This document shows positions 49,197 through 58,187 of a stretch of DNA of 64,000 bases, piece by piece (the stretch's first letter is position 1; each line of letters begins with the position of its first letter). This stretch comes from Flavobacterium resistens (GTDB lineage Bacteria > Bacteroidota > Bacteroidia > Flavobacteriales > Flavobacteriaceae). The notes under the pieces were generated by a model. It did no database searches. It worked only from the letters and a program-made list of their open reading frames with translations, and had not been told where the DNA came from. The stretch is from assembly GCF_900182645.1 (NCBI RefSeq), contig NZ_FXTA01000002.1:186001-250000 (forward strand), given 5' to 3'. The translations under genes were made by a program, and so were the position numbers.

Positions 49197-50411
49197 TTAG
49201 CTTAACATGGTTTGCGCCTTTTTCACGGCTTCAACCATTGCATCGATTTCTTCTTTGGTATTATAGAAAGAAAACGAAGCACGAATCGTTCCTGGAATAC
49301 AGAAGAAATTCATAATTGGTTGTGCGCAATGATGTCCGGTTCTAACTGCAATACCTAATTTATCGATAATAGAACCAATATCATAAGGGTGAATTCCATC
49401 AATATTAAACGAAACTACTGATGCTTTATTTTTAGTGTTTCCGTAAATTCGGATACCCTCAATTTCGTTAAGACGTTTTGTGGCGTATTCTAATAATTCA
49501 TTTTCATATTCATGAATTTTATCAAAACCGATTTCGTTTAAATAATCAATTGCAGTTCCTAAAACAATTCCGCCCGCGATATTTGGTGTTCCGGCTTCGA
49601 ATTTATGAGGAAGATCAGCATAAGTTGTTTTTTCGAAAGTCACCTCTTTGATCATTTCGCCTCCGCCTTGATAAGGAGGAAGTTTGTTCAGCCATTCTTC
49701 TTTTCCGTATAAAATTCCGGTTCCAGTTGGACCGCACATTTTATGTCCCGAAAAAGCATAAAAATCACAATCTAATTCCTGAACATTTGGTTTTAAATGC
49801 GGAACTGCTTGCGCGCCGTCAATCAAAACTGCAGCACCTACAGTATGTGCTTTATCAATAATATATTTAATTGGATTGATTACACCCAATGCATTTGAAA
49901 TATGATTTACAGTAACAATTTTCGTTTTATCTGAAAGCAGTTTGTCAAATTCCTCAATGATTAATTCTCCATTGTTATTGATTGGAATAACTTTTAAAAT
50001 AGCCCCCGTTTTTTCGCATAACATTTGCCAAGGCACAATGTTACTATGATGTTCTAATGAAGAAACAACCACTTCGTCACCAGGTTTTAAAATAGAAACA
50101 AATCCGTTTGCAACTAAGTTAATTCCGTGCGTTGTTCCTGAAGTAAAAAGCACTTCGTGCGCAAATTTTGCGTTGATATGGTCTTTTACTTTTCCGCGAG
50201 CAACCTCGTAAGCATCAGTGGCTAACTGGCTTAAAGTGTGAACGCCACGGTGAATATTGGCGTTGATTTCCTGATAATATTTTACTTCAGCATCAATCAC
50301 GATTTGTGGTTTTTGCGAAGTGGCTCCGTTGTCGAAATATACTAAAGGTTTTCCGTTTACAGTTTGTGAAAGTATCGGAAAATCAGCTCTTATTTTTTGA
50401 ATATCTAGCAT
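49197..50411 (-). CDS. sufS: Cysteine desulfurase SufS
   Basis: A 404-residue PLP enzyme that releases sulfur from cysteine for cluster building. PLP-binding Lys224 is in FYAFSGHKMCGPTG; the sulfur-carrying Cys362 is in VRTGHHCAQPIM, the short-loop SufS form. YFDNGATSQKP at the start is typical. It is separated from sufD by a convergent serine hydrolase gene and two small genes, so it probably has its own promoter. Confidence 0.97.
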   Translation of the reverse strand: MLDIQKIRADFPILSQTVNGKPLVYFDNGATSQKPQIVIDAEVKYYQEINANIHRGVHTLSQLATDAYEVARGKVKDHINAKFAHEVLFTSGTTHGINLVANGFVSILKPGDEVVVSSLEHHSNIVPWQMLCEKTGAILKVIPINNNGELIIEEFDKLLSDKTKIVTVNHISNALGVINPIKYIIDKAHTVGAAVLIDGAQAVPHLKPNVQELDCDFYAFSGHKMCGPTGTGILYGKEEWLNKLPPYQGGGEMIKEVTFEKTTYADLPHKFEAGTPNIAGGIVLGTAIDYLNEIGFDKIHEYENELLEYATKRLNEIEGIRIYGNTKNKASVVSFNIDGIHPYDIGSIIDKLGIAVRTGHHCAQPIMNFFCIPGTIRASFSFYNTKEEIDAMVEAVKKAQTMLS

Positions 50412-50631
50412 GTCTTATTTAGAAAAAATCTATTTACAAAAGTACTAAAACTAAATTTGTTTATAGAGGAATTCTATAATTTCCTTTTATGGCGCCATTG
50501 TTACAAGGCGTAAATGCTGATTCCGTAAAAATCAATTCGGTTTTCTGCATTATCCGAATCATATTTATAATTTGAGTTCTAAAATCGTGAACATAAATTA
50601 TTTATATTGCATTAAAAATATCTAACGCATC

Positions 50632-51981
50632 ATGAGAAAATTTCTAAAAGTACTGGCGCTTGTCCTTGTTCTTGCCTTTTTGTATTTCGGATTTACAACT
50701 TATCCGAAACTTGATTTGATTTCTGGATTTTCTGCCAAAAGTGTCGCATCCGGGCATTTTATGGATCATCGATCACTGGATTTAATTCAGAAAACAGATA
50801 ATGATATTCATTTATTGGATCTTGCTACAAACACGATTGATGATGCCGGAAAATTTGCAACATCGGCAGTTTATGGTTTGAAAGAAAGAAAAGCAATTTA
50901 CAGAGATGGTTTAGGTGCTTTGTTGATTAATGATGATTACGATATTTCGAAACCATATTTGCTTCCAAAAAGAACAAAATTGGTAAACAATCTTCCTTTT
51001 CCTTACGGAAATAATGAACCAAAAGATACCGCTTTCGCGAATGTGGATTACGCAAAATTAAAAAAGGCAATTGATGATTCTTTCGATAAAGATGGTGGAA
51101 AAGCAAAACGCACACGCGCCGTTGTCGTTTTATATAAAGACAAATTAATCGGCGAAAAATATGATACAGGTTTTAATAAAGACAGTAAAATTTTAGGCTG
51201 GTCGATGACAAAAAGTATCACAAGTTCGGCATTTGGAGTTTTGGCTAAACAAGGGAAAATTGATATTTACAAACCAGCGCCAATTAAAGAATGGCAAAAT
51301 GATGAGCGTAAAAATATTACCATAAACGATTTGCTTCACATGAATTCCGGTTTAGAATGGGAAGAAAATTACAGCACGATTTGTGATGCAACACAAATGC
51401 TTTTCCAGTCTGAAGATATGGGAAAAGTTCAAATGGATAAGCCAGCGAAATACAAGCCAAACACGCATTGGTATTATTCGTCAGGAACGACAAACTTATT
51501 ATCCAGAATTTTAAGAGGCCAATTTAAAACACAACAAGAATATCTTGATTTTTGGTACAGCGCCGTAATCGACAAAATCGGAATGAACTCGATGATTGTT
51601 GAACAAGATATGTCGGGAACATTCGTAGGTTCATCTTACGGATGGGCCACACCAAGAGATTGGTCAAAATTTGGATTGTTATATCTACATAAAGGAAACT
51701 GGAATGGTGAACAGATTTTGGATGAAAGTTGGGTAAAATATACAGCAACACCCACGAATACTTCTGAAGGGAAATACGGAGCGCAATTTTGGTTGAATGC
51801 CGGAGGAAAATTCCCGGATGTTCCGCGTGATATGTTTTATTGCAGTGGATATCAAGGACAAATGGTGGCGATTATTCCGTCTTTGGATATGGTTATTGTT
51901 AGAATGGGAGTGAAGGAGGAGGAACCTGGTTTTGATTTTAATGGGTTTTTGAAAGGGATAATTTCTTCTGTGAAAAAATAA
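50632..51981 (+). CDS. Serine hydrolase of the beta-lactamase class C family
   Basis: A 449-residue protein with an N-terminal membrane or signal segment (about 5-22). The penicillin-binding-type site is complete in part: Ser191 and Lys194 in GWSMTKSIT, and the second motif WYYSSGTTN. Probably a periplasmic esterase, peptidase or transpeptidase-like enzyme; substrate unknown. It is inserted in the suf region on the opposite strand. A small membrane protein gene follows three bases after its stop. Confidence 0.88.
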   Translation: MRKFLKVLALVLVLAFLYFGFTTYPKLDLISGFSAKSVASGHFMDHRSLDLIQKTDNDIHLLDLATNTIDDAGKFATSAVYGLKERKAIYRDGLGALLINDDYDISKPYLLPKRTKLVNNLPFPYGNNEPKDTAFANVDYAKLKKAIDDSFDKDGGKAKRTRAVVVLYKDKLIGEKYDTGFNKDSKILGWSMTKSITSSAFGVLAKQGKIDIYKPAPIKEWQNDERKNITINDLLHMNSGLEWEENYSTICDATQMLFQSEDMGKVQMDKPAKYKPNTHWYYSSGTTNLLSRILRGQFKTQQEYLDFWYSAVIDKIGMNSMIVEQDMSGTFVGSSYGWATPRDWSKFGLLYLHKGNWNGEQILDESWVKYTATPTNTSEGKYGAQFWLNAGGKFPDVPRDMFYCSGYQGQMVAIIPSLDMVIVRMGVKEEEPGFDFNGFLKGIISSVKK

Positions 51982-51984
51982 ATT

Positions 51985-52152
51985 ATGAAGAAACTATTTC
52001 ATCCAATTATTTTATTAATAATCGGTTTTGTTTTAAATGGATTTGCATGGTCTACTAGTATTGGTCATCCACTTAATACGATCTGCTTATTACTTGGATT
52101 GGGATTGTTTTTCTTAGGGATTATATTGTCTATAATAAAAATTAGAGGATGA
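51985..52152 (+). CDS. Small two-span membrane protein, 55 residues
   Basis: ATG at 51985, TGA at 52150. Two hydrophobic spans (about 5-20 and 30-51) joined by a short loop FAWSTSIGHPLNT, ending KIRG. It lies three bases after the serine hydrolase stop codon and is surely co-transcribed. No family recognised. Good coding character despite the small size. Confidence 0.65.
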   Translation: MKKLFHPIILLIIGFVLNGFAWSTSIGHPLNTICLLLGLGLFFLGIILSIIKIRG

Positions 52153-52159
52153 TATTTAA

Positions 52160-52232
52160 CCGCAAAGACGCCAAGTAAAAATTGCAAAGTCCGCAAAGTT
52201 TAAAATTAAACCTTGCGGACTTTGCGATTAAA
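52160..52232. terminator. Inverted repeat terminator between the 55-residue gene and the barrel-like gene
   Basis: Arms about 52182-52202 and 52207-52227 (TTGCAAAGTCCGCAAAGTTTA-like against TAAACCTTGCGGACTTTGCGA), about 20 pairs with few mismatches. A related CGCAAAGACGCCAAG word stands directly before. Resembles the CGCAAAG-type interspersed elements of this group. Confidence 0.7.
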
Positions 52233-52240
52233 TATTTCTT

Positions 52241-52789
52241 TTATAAAAACGTATAGGTTAAACCAAAGTTTAACGTTACAACTGAAATTCCATCATCAGG
52301 GAAATTATATCCATGATTGTCTATTTCTATAAAAAAACTTTGAATGTTTTCTCTACTGGTAACTCTTCCATACGCGATGGAATATTTTTTCAAATATCCA
52401 CTTAGATTTTCCGGTCCCATTTGAAAGCTTCTTCCATAACCAAACGAAAAAAACAATTTTTTATCGTCAGCTATATTTAAAGCAAGTTTACTGTTTAAAT
52501 AAACCGGAAGTATACCAATAGAATGTCTAAAATTACCTTCAAATCCTGAGTATATTCCTAAAAATAAATTATTTTCTTCGTCATGAACTCCTAAACCACC
52601 TCTAAGGCTTAATCCGCCCAAAGCAAAAGGAACAGCTTCCCCTTCAGAATTAGTTACAAAAAAGGAGCTTATTACGCCAAGCTCGCCTTCGGTATAAACA
52701 TATTTTTTAAAAAATTGAGCTTGGCTAAATTGAACTCCAAATAAAACAAATATCGATGAAAAAAGAATTTTCCGGATAGATTTCTTCAA
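52241..52789 (-). CDS. Exported barrel-like protein behind sufD
   Basis: A 182-residue protein. The start used is TTG at 52789, because MKKSIRKILFSS is a good signal peptide start and no ATG lies nearby. The signal ends at FSQAQFF. The mature part has alternating strands (GVISSFFVTN, FALGGLSLRGG, NLFLGIYSG) and ends VTLNFGLTYTFL, as in small outer-membrane barrels. It is 18 bases after sufD on the same strand. No function known. Confidence 0.7.
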   Translation of the reverse strand: MKKSIRKILFSSIFVLFGVQFSQAQFFKKYVYTEGELGVISSFFVTNSEGEAVPFALGGLSLRGGLGVHDEENNLFLGIYSGFEGNFRHSIGILPVYLNSKLALNIADDKKLFFSFGYGRSFQMGPENLSGYLKKYSIAYGRVTSRENIQSFFIEIDNHGYNFPDDGISVVTLNFGLTYTFL

Positions 52790-52807
52790 AGTCGAATTAA
52801 TTACTTT

Positions 52808-54124
52808 TTACAAATCAAATCCTAAATTCACGCCTAATTTCATGGCAATGATTTTAGTAATTCTTTGTTTTAATTCCGGTATTTTGATGCTTTCGATAAC
52901 GGCATTTGAGAATGCGTACATCAGTAAAGCTTTAGCTTCTTTTTGTGGAATTCCACGAGATTGCATGTAGAACATTGCTGTTTCATCTAACTGTCCAACT
53001 GTACATCCGTGAGAACATTTTACGTCATCAGCAAAAATTTCTAATTGTGGTTTTGCGTTGATAGTCGCTTTGTCACTCAATAAAATGTTGTTGCTTTTTT
53101 GGAACGCATTTGTTTTTTGAGCTTCTTTTTCTACCAAAACTTTTCCGTTGAAAACTCCTGTCGAACGATCAGAGAAGATTCCTTTATAATCCTGGAAACT
53201 TTCGCAATTTGGCGTTGCGTGGTTTACCAAAGTATAATGATCTACGTGTTGTTTGTCGTTCAAGATCGAAATTCCGTTTAACGTACTTGTCAATCTTTCA
53301 CCAAAATGGTAAAAGTTCAAGTTGTTACGAGTCAAATTTCCACCAAAAGAGAAAGTGTGCACGTAAGCATGACTTTCCTGTTGTTGAGAAACGTAAGTGT
53401 TGTCAATTAAATTGGCTTCACTATTGTCGTTCTGAATTTTGTAATAATCAACAATCGCGCGTTTTTGAGCAAAAATCTCTGTAACAGAGTTTGTTAAAAC
53501 CGGATTTTCATTCAAACTTTGGTGACGCTCAATAATTTGAACATGTGAATTTTCACCTACAATAACCAAATTTCTTGGCTGAACCATTAAAGCCGATTCG
53601 TTTCCTGTTGAGAAATACATGATCTCAATTGGTTTATCTGCTACTTTTTTCTTCGGAATATTGATAAAAGCACCTTCCATTGCAAAAGCAGTATTCAATG
53701 AAGTCAAACTATCATCTTTACTTGCAATTTGGTTGAAATACGTATCAATAACCATTTTATATTTTGGTTTGGTCAATGCTGATGACATCAAACAAACATC
53801 GATTCCGTCATGCGTTGTAGAAGACAAATGCGAACTGAAAACGCCATCGATAAATACTAATTTGTACGTATCAATTTCGTGTAAAAAGTATTTTTTTACC
53901 TGATTAAATTCGATTGCATTTTCCTGCTTTGGAAAAACCGTAAAGTCATTTTTTAAGATGGCATTTAGCGATGTATATTTCCAAGCTTCTTCTTTTTTGG
54001 TTGGGAAACCTTTATTTTCGAAGTTTTTTAAAGCATTTGTGCGTATGTCATGTAAATCTGAATGTACATCGACACGCTCTTCAAAAGCCATAAAAGACGA
54101 TACTAATTTTTCTTTTAAATCCAT
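52808..54124 (-). CDS. sufD: Fe-S assembly scaffold subunit SufD
   Basis: A 438-residue beta-helix protein that works with SufB and SufC as the cluster scaffold. Family marks: DVKCSHGCTVGQLDETAMFYMQSRGI (in parts) and AKALLMYAFSNAVIESI at the end. I start it at the ATG at 54124 (MDLKEKLVSSFMAFEER); the frame runs open to a TTG at 54160, but that lies inside a repeat. The gene is normally next to sufC; here a four-helix-bundle insertion separates them. Confidence 0.95.
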   Translation of the reverse strand: MDLKEKLVSSFMAFEERVDVHSDLHDIRTNALKNFENKGFPTKKEEAWKYTSLNAILKNDFTVFPKQENAIEFNQVKKYFLHEIDTYKLVFIDGVFSSHLSSTTHDGIDVCLMSSALTKPKYKMVIDTYFNQIASKDDSLTSLNTAFAMEGAFINIPKKKVADKPIEIMYFSTGNESALMVQPRNLVIVGENSHVQIIERHQSLNENPVLTNSVTEIFAQKRAIVDYYKIQNDNSEANLIDNTYVSQQQESHAYVHTFSFGGNLTRNNLNFYHFGERLTSTLNGISILNDKQHVDHYTLVNHATPNCESFQDYKGIFSDRSTGVFNGKVLVEKEAQKTNAFQKSNNILLSDKATINAKPQLEIFADDVKCSHGCTVGQLDETAMFYMQSRGIPQKEAKALLMYAFSNAVIESIKIPELKQRITKIIAMKLGVNLGFDL

Positions 54125-54146
54125 TTTCGTTGTTGTTTCCTTCGGT

Positions 54147-54702
54147 GTTTCAGGTTTCAAGTTTCAGGTTGACTGCTGGAACTTAATTCCTTTGAAATCC
54201 ATTTTATTTCAGGTTTTTTGTTTCAGGTTTTTCTACTGAAACTTATTTCCTTTGAAATCTTTTTTATTTAGGTAAGTGATAAAGTTTTTTATTTTACCAC
54301 TTAAATTTTCATAATCTGTTTTTAAAGCTTCGAATTTTTGTTCCGAAATATATTCAAAATCAAAAATGCGATATAATTGAGATCTTGTTTCTCCGGCTGA
54401 ACCTTTTGCGATAGATAAAAATTGTCTAAACTCTAAATTCCCATCTCTTTCAAATCCTTCAGCAATATTATCCATTACTGAACCCGAAGAATCTTTTATC
54501 TGATTTTTGAATCTGAGATCAGACCTTAACTCTCTATGAACTGCAATAAGATGAATTTCTTTTGCTAATCGTCGAGCTTCTTTCCAAATTTCTAAATCCT
54601 CAAATCGAGTTATTGTCGCCATAATTTCTAGTTTAATAATTTTAAGTTTAAACTTACAAAATACAGTTTAACTTGAAACTAAAAAAACATGAAACCTGAA
54701 AC
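54147..54702. mobile_element. Four-helix-bundle gene bracketed by inverted repeats, inserted between sufC and sufD
   Basis: The 556-bp segment starts with GTTTCAGGTTTCA (54147-54159) and ends with its reverse complement TGAAACCTGAAAC (54690-54702), a perfect 13-nt terminal inverted repeat. It carries one gene, and inside it a 24-nt segment (54176-54199) repeats at 54236-54259 with two changes. The suf operon order sufB-sufC-sufD is otherwise conserved. Target site duplications are not visible to me. Insertion is inference from structure. Confidence 0.6.
54233..54622 (-). CDS. Four-helix-bundle protein (S23/IVP family)
   Basis: A 129-residue four-helix bundle protein. Family marks: [19 protein letters not shown] at the start, [17 protein letters not shown] in the middle and [19 protein letters not shown]. 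The family was first seen in 23S rRNA intervening sequences, and its members often stand alone between host genes. The role is unknown. It splits sufC from sufD and is bracketed by inverted repeats. Confidence 0.9.
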   Translation of the reverse strand: MATITRFEDLEIWKEARRLAKEIHLIAVHRELRSDLRFKNQIKDSSGSVMDNIAEGFERDGNLEFRQFLSIAKGSAGETRSQLYRIFDFEYISEQKFEALKTDYENLSGKIKNFITYLNKKDFKGNKFQ

Positions 54703-54707
54703 AAATT

Positions 54708-55454
54708 TTAATTTTCTGCTTTGATCCAGTCGTATCCTTTTTCTTCTAATTCGTAAGCCAATTCTTTTCCACCAGATTTTACGATTCTTCCGTTGTAAAG
54801 AACGTGAACGAAATCAGGAACGATATAATCTAGCAAACGTTGGTAGTGCGTGATAACGATAATAGCGTTTTTGTCGCTTTTTAATTTGTTCACTCCGTTA
54901 GCAACAATTCTTAAAGCGTCGATATCAAGACCAGAATCGGTTTCGTCAAGGATTGCTAATTTTGGCTCTAACATTGCCATTTGGAAAATTTCGTTTCTTT
55001 TTTTCTCTCCTCCGGAAAAACCTTCATTTAAAGAACGAGATAAAAATTTACGATCGATTTCTAATAATTCAGATTTCTCACGAATTACTTTCAACATTTC
55101 GTTTGCCGGCATTTCTTCTTGTCCGTTTGCTTTACGAGTTTCGTTGATGGCAGTTTTCATAAAGTTAGTTACGCTAACTCCAGGAATTTCTACCGGATAT
55201 TGAAACGAAAGAAAAACACCTTTATGTGCCCTTTCTTCTGGAGCTAAATCAGCAAGATCTTCTCCGTCAAGAATAACTTCTCCGTCTGTAACTTCATAGT
55301 TTTCGTTTCCTGCAATAACAGCAGAAAGTGTACTTTTTCCAGAACCATTTGGTCCCATGATAGCGTGAACTTCTCCAGCTTTAACTTCTATATTAATTCC
55401 TTTCAGGATTTCTTTATCACCAATCGCGGCGTGAAGGTTTTTTATTGATAACAT
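54708..55454 (-). CDS. sufC: Fe-S assembly ATPase SufC
   Basis: A 248-residue ABC-type ATPase that powers the SufBCD scaffold. Walker A GPNGSGKST (34-42), the signature FSGGEKKRNEIFQ and Walker B LAILDETDSGLDIDALR are complete. No membrane span; cytoplasmic. Only 11 bases separate it from the flavodoxin-like gene upstream. The next suf gene sufD is displaced by an inserted gene. Confidence 0.97.
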   Translation of the reverse strand: MLSIKNLHAAIGDKEILKGINIEVKAGEVHAIMGPNGSGKSTLSAVIAGNENYEVTDGEVILDGEDLADLAPEERAHKGVFLSFQYPVEIPGVSVTNFMKTAINETRKANGQEEMPANEMLKVIREKSELLEIDRKFLSRSLNEGFSGGEKKRNEIFQMAMLEPKLAILDETDSGLDIDALRIVANGVNKLKSDKNAIIVITHYQRLLDYIVPDFVHVLYNGRIVKSGGKELAYELEEKGYDWIKAEN

Positions 55455-55465
55455 TGTTTTTTATT

Positions 55466-55954
55466 TTATATAAATGTCAATTCTATTTTTGTTTGTTGGT
55501 TTAGGATATTGGCATTAAAATGCGCATGTCCTAAATATTCCATGCCTAAATAATCGGCTGATTTTTGAAACGGGATGTAAAAGCTATCTTCGATTTCATT
55601 ATCGTGTGAATTTGTAATCACTCCAATTTTCTTTCCTCTTAGTTTTCTTCCGGTTTCTTTTTCAATTCGGATTAAATCTGAAATCCTGTCGAAAAAGACC
55701 TTCATAATACCGCTCATATTGTACCAATAAACCGGCGTTGCAAAAATTAAGGTGTCGTACTCTTCCAGTATTCTTCTTATTAAAGGAAGAAAATCATCGT
55801 CTATATTTTTGCTTTCGTAATCGTAATACGAAATATTGTAATCACTTAGATTCACTACATCGAAGTGATGCTCCTTAGAAATTTCATCCACAATTTTTGT
55901 TGTGTTTCCGTTTTTTCTGGAAGAACCTAAAATGATGACTTTTTTATTTCCCAT
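55466..55954 (-). CDS. Flavodoxin-like NAD(P)H-dependent FMN reductase
   Basis: A 162-residue flavodoxin-fold protein: the FMN phosphate loop GSSRKNGNTTK (10-20), then TLIFATPVYWYNMSGIMKVFFDR. It is of the multimeric flavodoxin WrbA or NADPH-dependent FMN reductase type. It is placed between sufB and sufC with gaps of 8 and 12 bases, so it is in the operon. A role in supplying electrons or reducing FAD for SufBCD is possible but inferred from position. Confidence 0.87.
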   Translation of the reverse strand: MGNKKVIILGSSRKNGNTTKIVDEISKEHHFDVVNLSDYNISYYDYESKNIDDDFLPLIRRILEEYDTLIFATPVYWYNMSGIMKVFFDRISDLIRIEKETGRKLRGKKIGVITNSHDNEIEDSFYIPFQKSADYLGMEYLGHAHFNANILNQQTKIELTFI

Positions 55955-55961
55955 CTTTAAA

Positions 55962-57410
55962 TTATCCTACAGAACCTTCTAAAGAAATCTCTAATAATTT
56001 TTGCGCTTCAACTGCAAATTCCATTGGCAATTTGTTCAATACATCTTTACTGAAACCGTTTACAATTAAGGCAATCGCTTTTTCAGTTGGAATACCTCTT
56101 TGGTTGCAATAAAAAACCTGATCTTCTCCAATTTTACTTGTAGTTGCTTCGTGCTCGATTTTAGCCGATGGATTTTTACTTTCAATATAAGGAAAAGTAT
56201 GCGCTCCACAATTGTTACCCATTAACAATGAATCACATTGCGAAAAGTTTCTTGCATTCTCCGCTCTTGGCGAAATCTGCACTAAACCACGGTAACTATT
56301 TTGTGATTTTCCAGCTGAAATACCTTTAGAAATAATAGTCGATTTAGTGTTTTTGCCTAAATGGATCATTTTAGTTCCAGTATCAGCTTGTTGGAAATTA
56401 TTTGTAACAGCAATCGAATAAAATTCTCCTACCGAATTATCTCCTTTAAGTACACAAGAAGGATATTTCCAAGTTACAGCAGAACCTGTTTCAACTTGTG
56501 TCCAAGAAATTTTAGCGTTTGTTTCGCATAAACCTCTTTTGGTTACGAAGTTATAAACTCCACCTTTTCCTTCTTTGTTTCCAGGGAACCAGTTTTGAAC
56601 AGTAGAATATTTAATTTCAGCATCATCCAAAGCGATCAATTCAACCACGGCAGCGTGTAATTGATTTTCGTCACGGCTTGGAGCAGTACATCCTTCAAGG
56701 TAAGAAACGTAACTTCCTTCATCAGCAATAACTAGAGTTCTTTCGAATTGTCCAGTTCCTGCTTGATTGATTCTGAAATAAGTTGAAAGTTCCATTGGGC
56801 ATTTAACGCCTTTTGGAATATAACAGAAACTTCCGTCAGAGAAAACCGCTGAGTTTAATGCTGCGTAGAAGTTGTCTTTTTGAGGTACAACAGTTCCTAA
56901 ATATTTTTTTACTAATTCAGGATGTTCTTTAATAGCTTCAGAAATTGGACAGAAAATAATTCCTTTTTCAGCCAAAGTTTTCTTGAAAGTTGTTGCTACA
57001 GAAACAGAATCGACAACAATATCCATAGCGACATTGTTCATCATTTTTTGCTCATCAACAGAAATTCCAAGTTTTTTGTACATCTCTAGCAATTCCGGAT
57101 CAACATCGTCCAAAGTTTTGTTAGGATCTACTTGTTTTGGAGCTGAATAATAAGAAATCGCCTGAAAATCTGGTTTTTCGTAACGAACATTTGCCCATTC
57201 TGGCTCGATCATTTCTTTCCAGGCACGGAAAGCCTCGATGCGCCATTCGGTCATCCATTCAGGTTCTTCTTTTTTAAGAGAAATAGCTCTCACGATGTCT
57301 TCGTTTAAGCCAATAGGAAACGTCTCAGATTCTATATTGGTGTAAAATCCGTATTCGTATTCTTTAGTTTCGAGTTCGATTTTTAAATCGTCTTCTGTGT
57401 ATTTGCTCAT
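55962..57410 (-). CDS. sufB: Fe-S assembly scaffold subunit SufB
   Basis: A 482-residue scaffold protein on which clusters are built with SufC and SufD. Family marks: [20 protein letters not shown] (in the middle), [44 protein letters not shown] and [17 protein letters not shown]. Length fits. Starts after a gap of 84 bases from sufA. Confidence 0.97.
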   Translation of the reverse strand: MSKYTEDDLKIELETKEYEYGFYTNIESETFPIGLNEDIVRAISLKKEEPEWMTEWRIEAFRAWKEMIEPEWANVRYEKPDFQAISYYSAPKQVDPNKTLDDVDPELLEMYKKLGISVDEQKMMNNVAMDIVVDSVSVATTFKKTLAEKGIIFCPISEAIKEHPELVKKYLGTVVPQKDNFYAALNSAVFSDGSFCYIPKGVKCPMELSTYFRINQAGTGQFERTLVIADEGSYVSYLEGCTAPSRDENQLHAAVVELIALDDAEIKYSTVQNWFPGNKEGKGGVYNFVTKRGLCETNAKISWTQVETGSAVTWKYPSCVLKGDNSVGEFYSIAVTNNFQQADTGTKMIHLGKNTKSTIISKGISAGKSQNSYRGLVQISPRAENARNFSQCDSLLMGNNCGAHTFPYIESKNPSAKIEHEATTSKIGEDQVFYCNQRGIPTEKAIALIVNGFSKDVLNKLPMEFAVEAQKLLEISLEGSVG

Positions 57411-57494
57411 TATTTTTTTATTGTCTAAGTAGTTTTAAAGTCCAAAGTTTGAAGTCAATTTAGTCTTTATGACTTTACGACTTTCGGCTTTTGA

Positions 57495-57824
57495 CTAAAG
57501 AGAGAATGATTCTCCGCATCCGCAAGTTCTGCTTGCATTTGGATTATTGAAAACAAATCCTTTTCCGTTTAATCCGCCTGAAAATTCAAGAATTGTTCCG
57601 GCTAAATACAGGAATGATTTTTTTTCAACTGCTATTTGTATATCATTATCTACGAATATCTTGTCATCATCGCCTTTGGTTTTGTCAAACTTCAAATCGT
57701 ATGACAAACCAGAGCATCCGCCACTTTTCACTCCCACACGTACGTAGTCATGTGCGGCGTCAAAACCATCGTCTGTCATCAAATCGATGATTTTCTTTTT
57801 GGCTGTATCAGAAACTTTTATCAT
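57495..57824 (-). CDS. sufA: A-type Fe-S carrier (SufA/IscA/HesB family)
   Basis: A 109-residue A-type carrier that receives clusters and hands them on. The three ligand Cys are Cys37 (VKSGGCSGLSY), Cys101 and Cys103 (RTCGCGESF). It heads the suf run on the minus strand, with the promoter about 110 bases upstream. Length and Cys pattern are standard. Confidence 0.95.
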   Translation of the reverse strand: MIKVSDTAKKKIIDLMTDDGFDAAHDYVRVGVKSGGCSGLSYDLKFDKTKGDDDKIFVDNDIQIAVEKKSFLYLAGTILEFSGGLNGKGFVFNNPNASRTCGCGESFSL

Positions 57825-57931
57825 TGTGTTTATAGTTTTTAATTTTCTTTTATTGATGAAAACTGTTTAAAAAGTAATTAAATTATTACAATTTAAAGAG
57901 CTGTCTATCAATGTTCAAATGAAATTGTCTG

Positions 57932-57939
57932 CAAAGATA
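57932..57939 (-). promoter_or_regulatory. -7 box of the suf operon
   Basis: TATCTTTG on the minus strand, an exact TAnnTTTG and the same eight bases as in front of pfkB. It predicts a leader of about 100 bases in front of sufA. The rest of the gap 57825-58187 is AT-rich without another gene. Confidence 0.6.
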
Positions 57940-58136
57940 CGACTTAAAAACCTTTTTCCATAACGGTTCACATTATTATAACAAATGTTAAAATAGATAG
58001 AAGTTATTTTGTGTTCAAAAATTCTTTTAAAAATGCCAAATTCTTAAGTAAATAAAAAGAAACTTACAAAAATGTAGTTTGTATGTTTCTAAATTATTAA
58101 TTGTTGTAACAAAGCGTTAAAATACCGTATTTTTAC

Positions 58137-58168
58137 TTGTTCTTGGTTTTAAATTTTTGGTACTTTTG
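58137..58168 (+). promoter_or_regulatory. Promoter of the coiled-coil protein gene
   Basis: TTG (58137-58139), 21 bases, TACTTTTG (58161-58168). Divergent from suf. The leader would be about 13 bases. Confidence 0.6.
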
Positions 58169-58187
58169 CAGAAAATTATGATTAATC

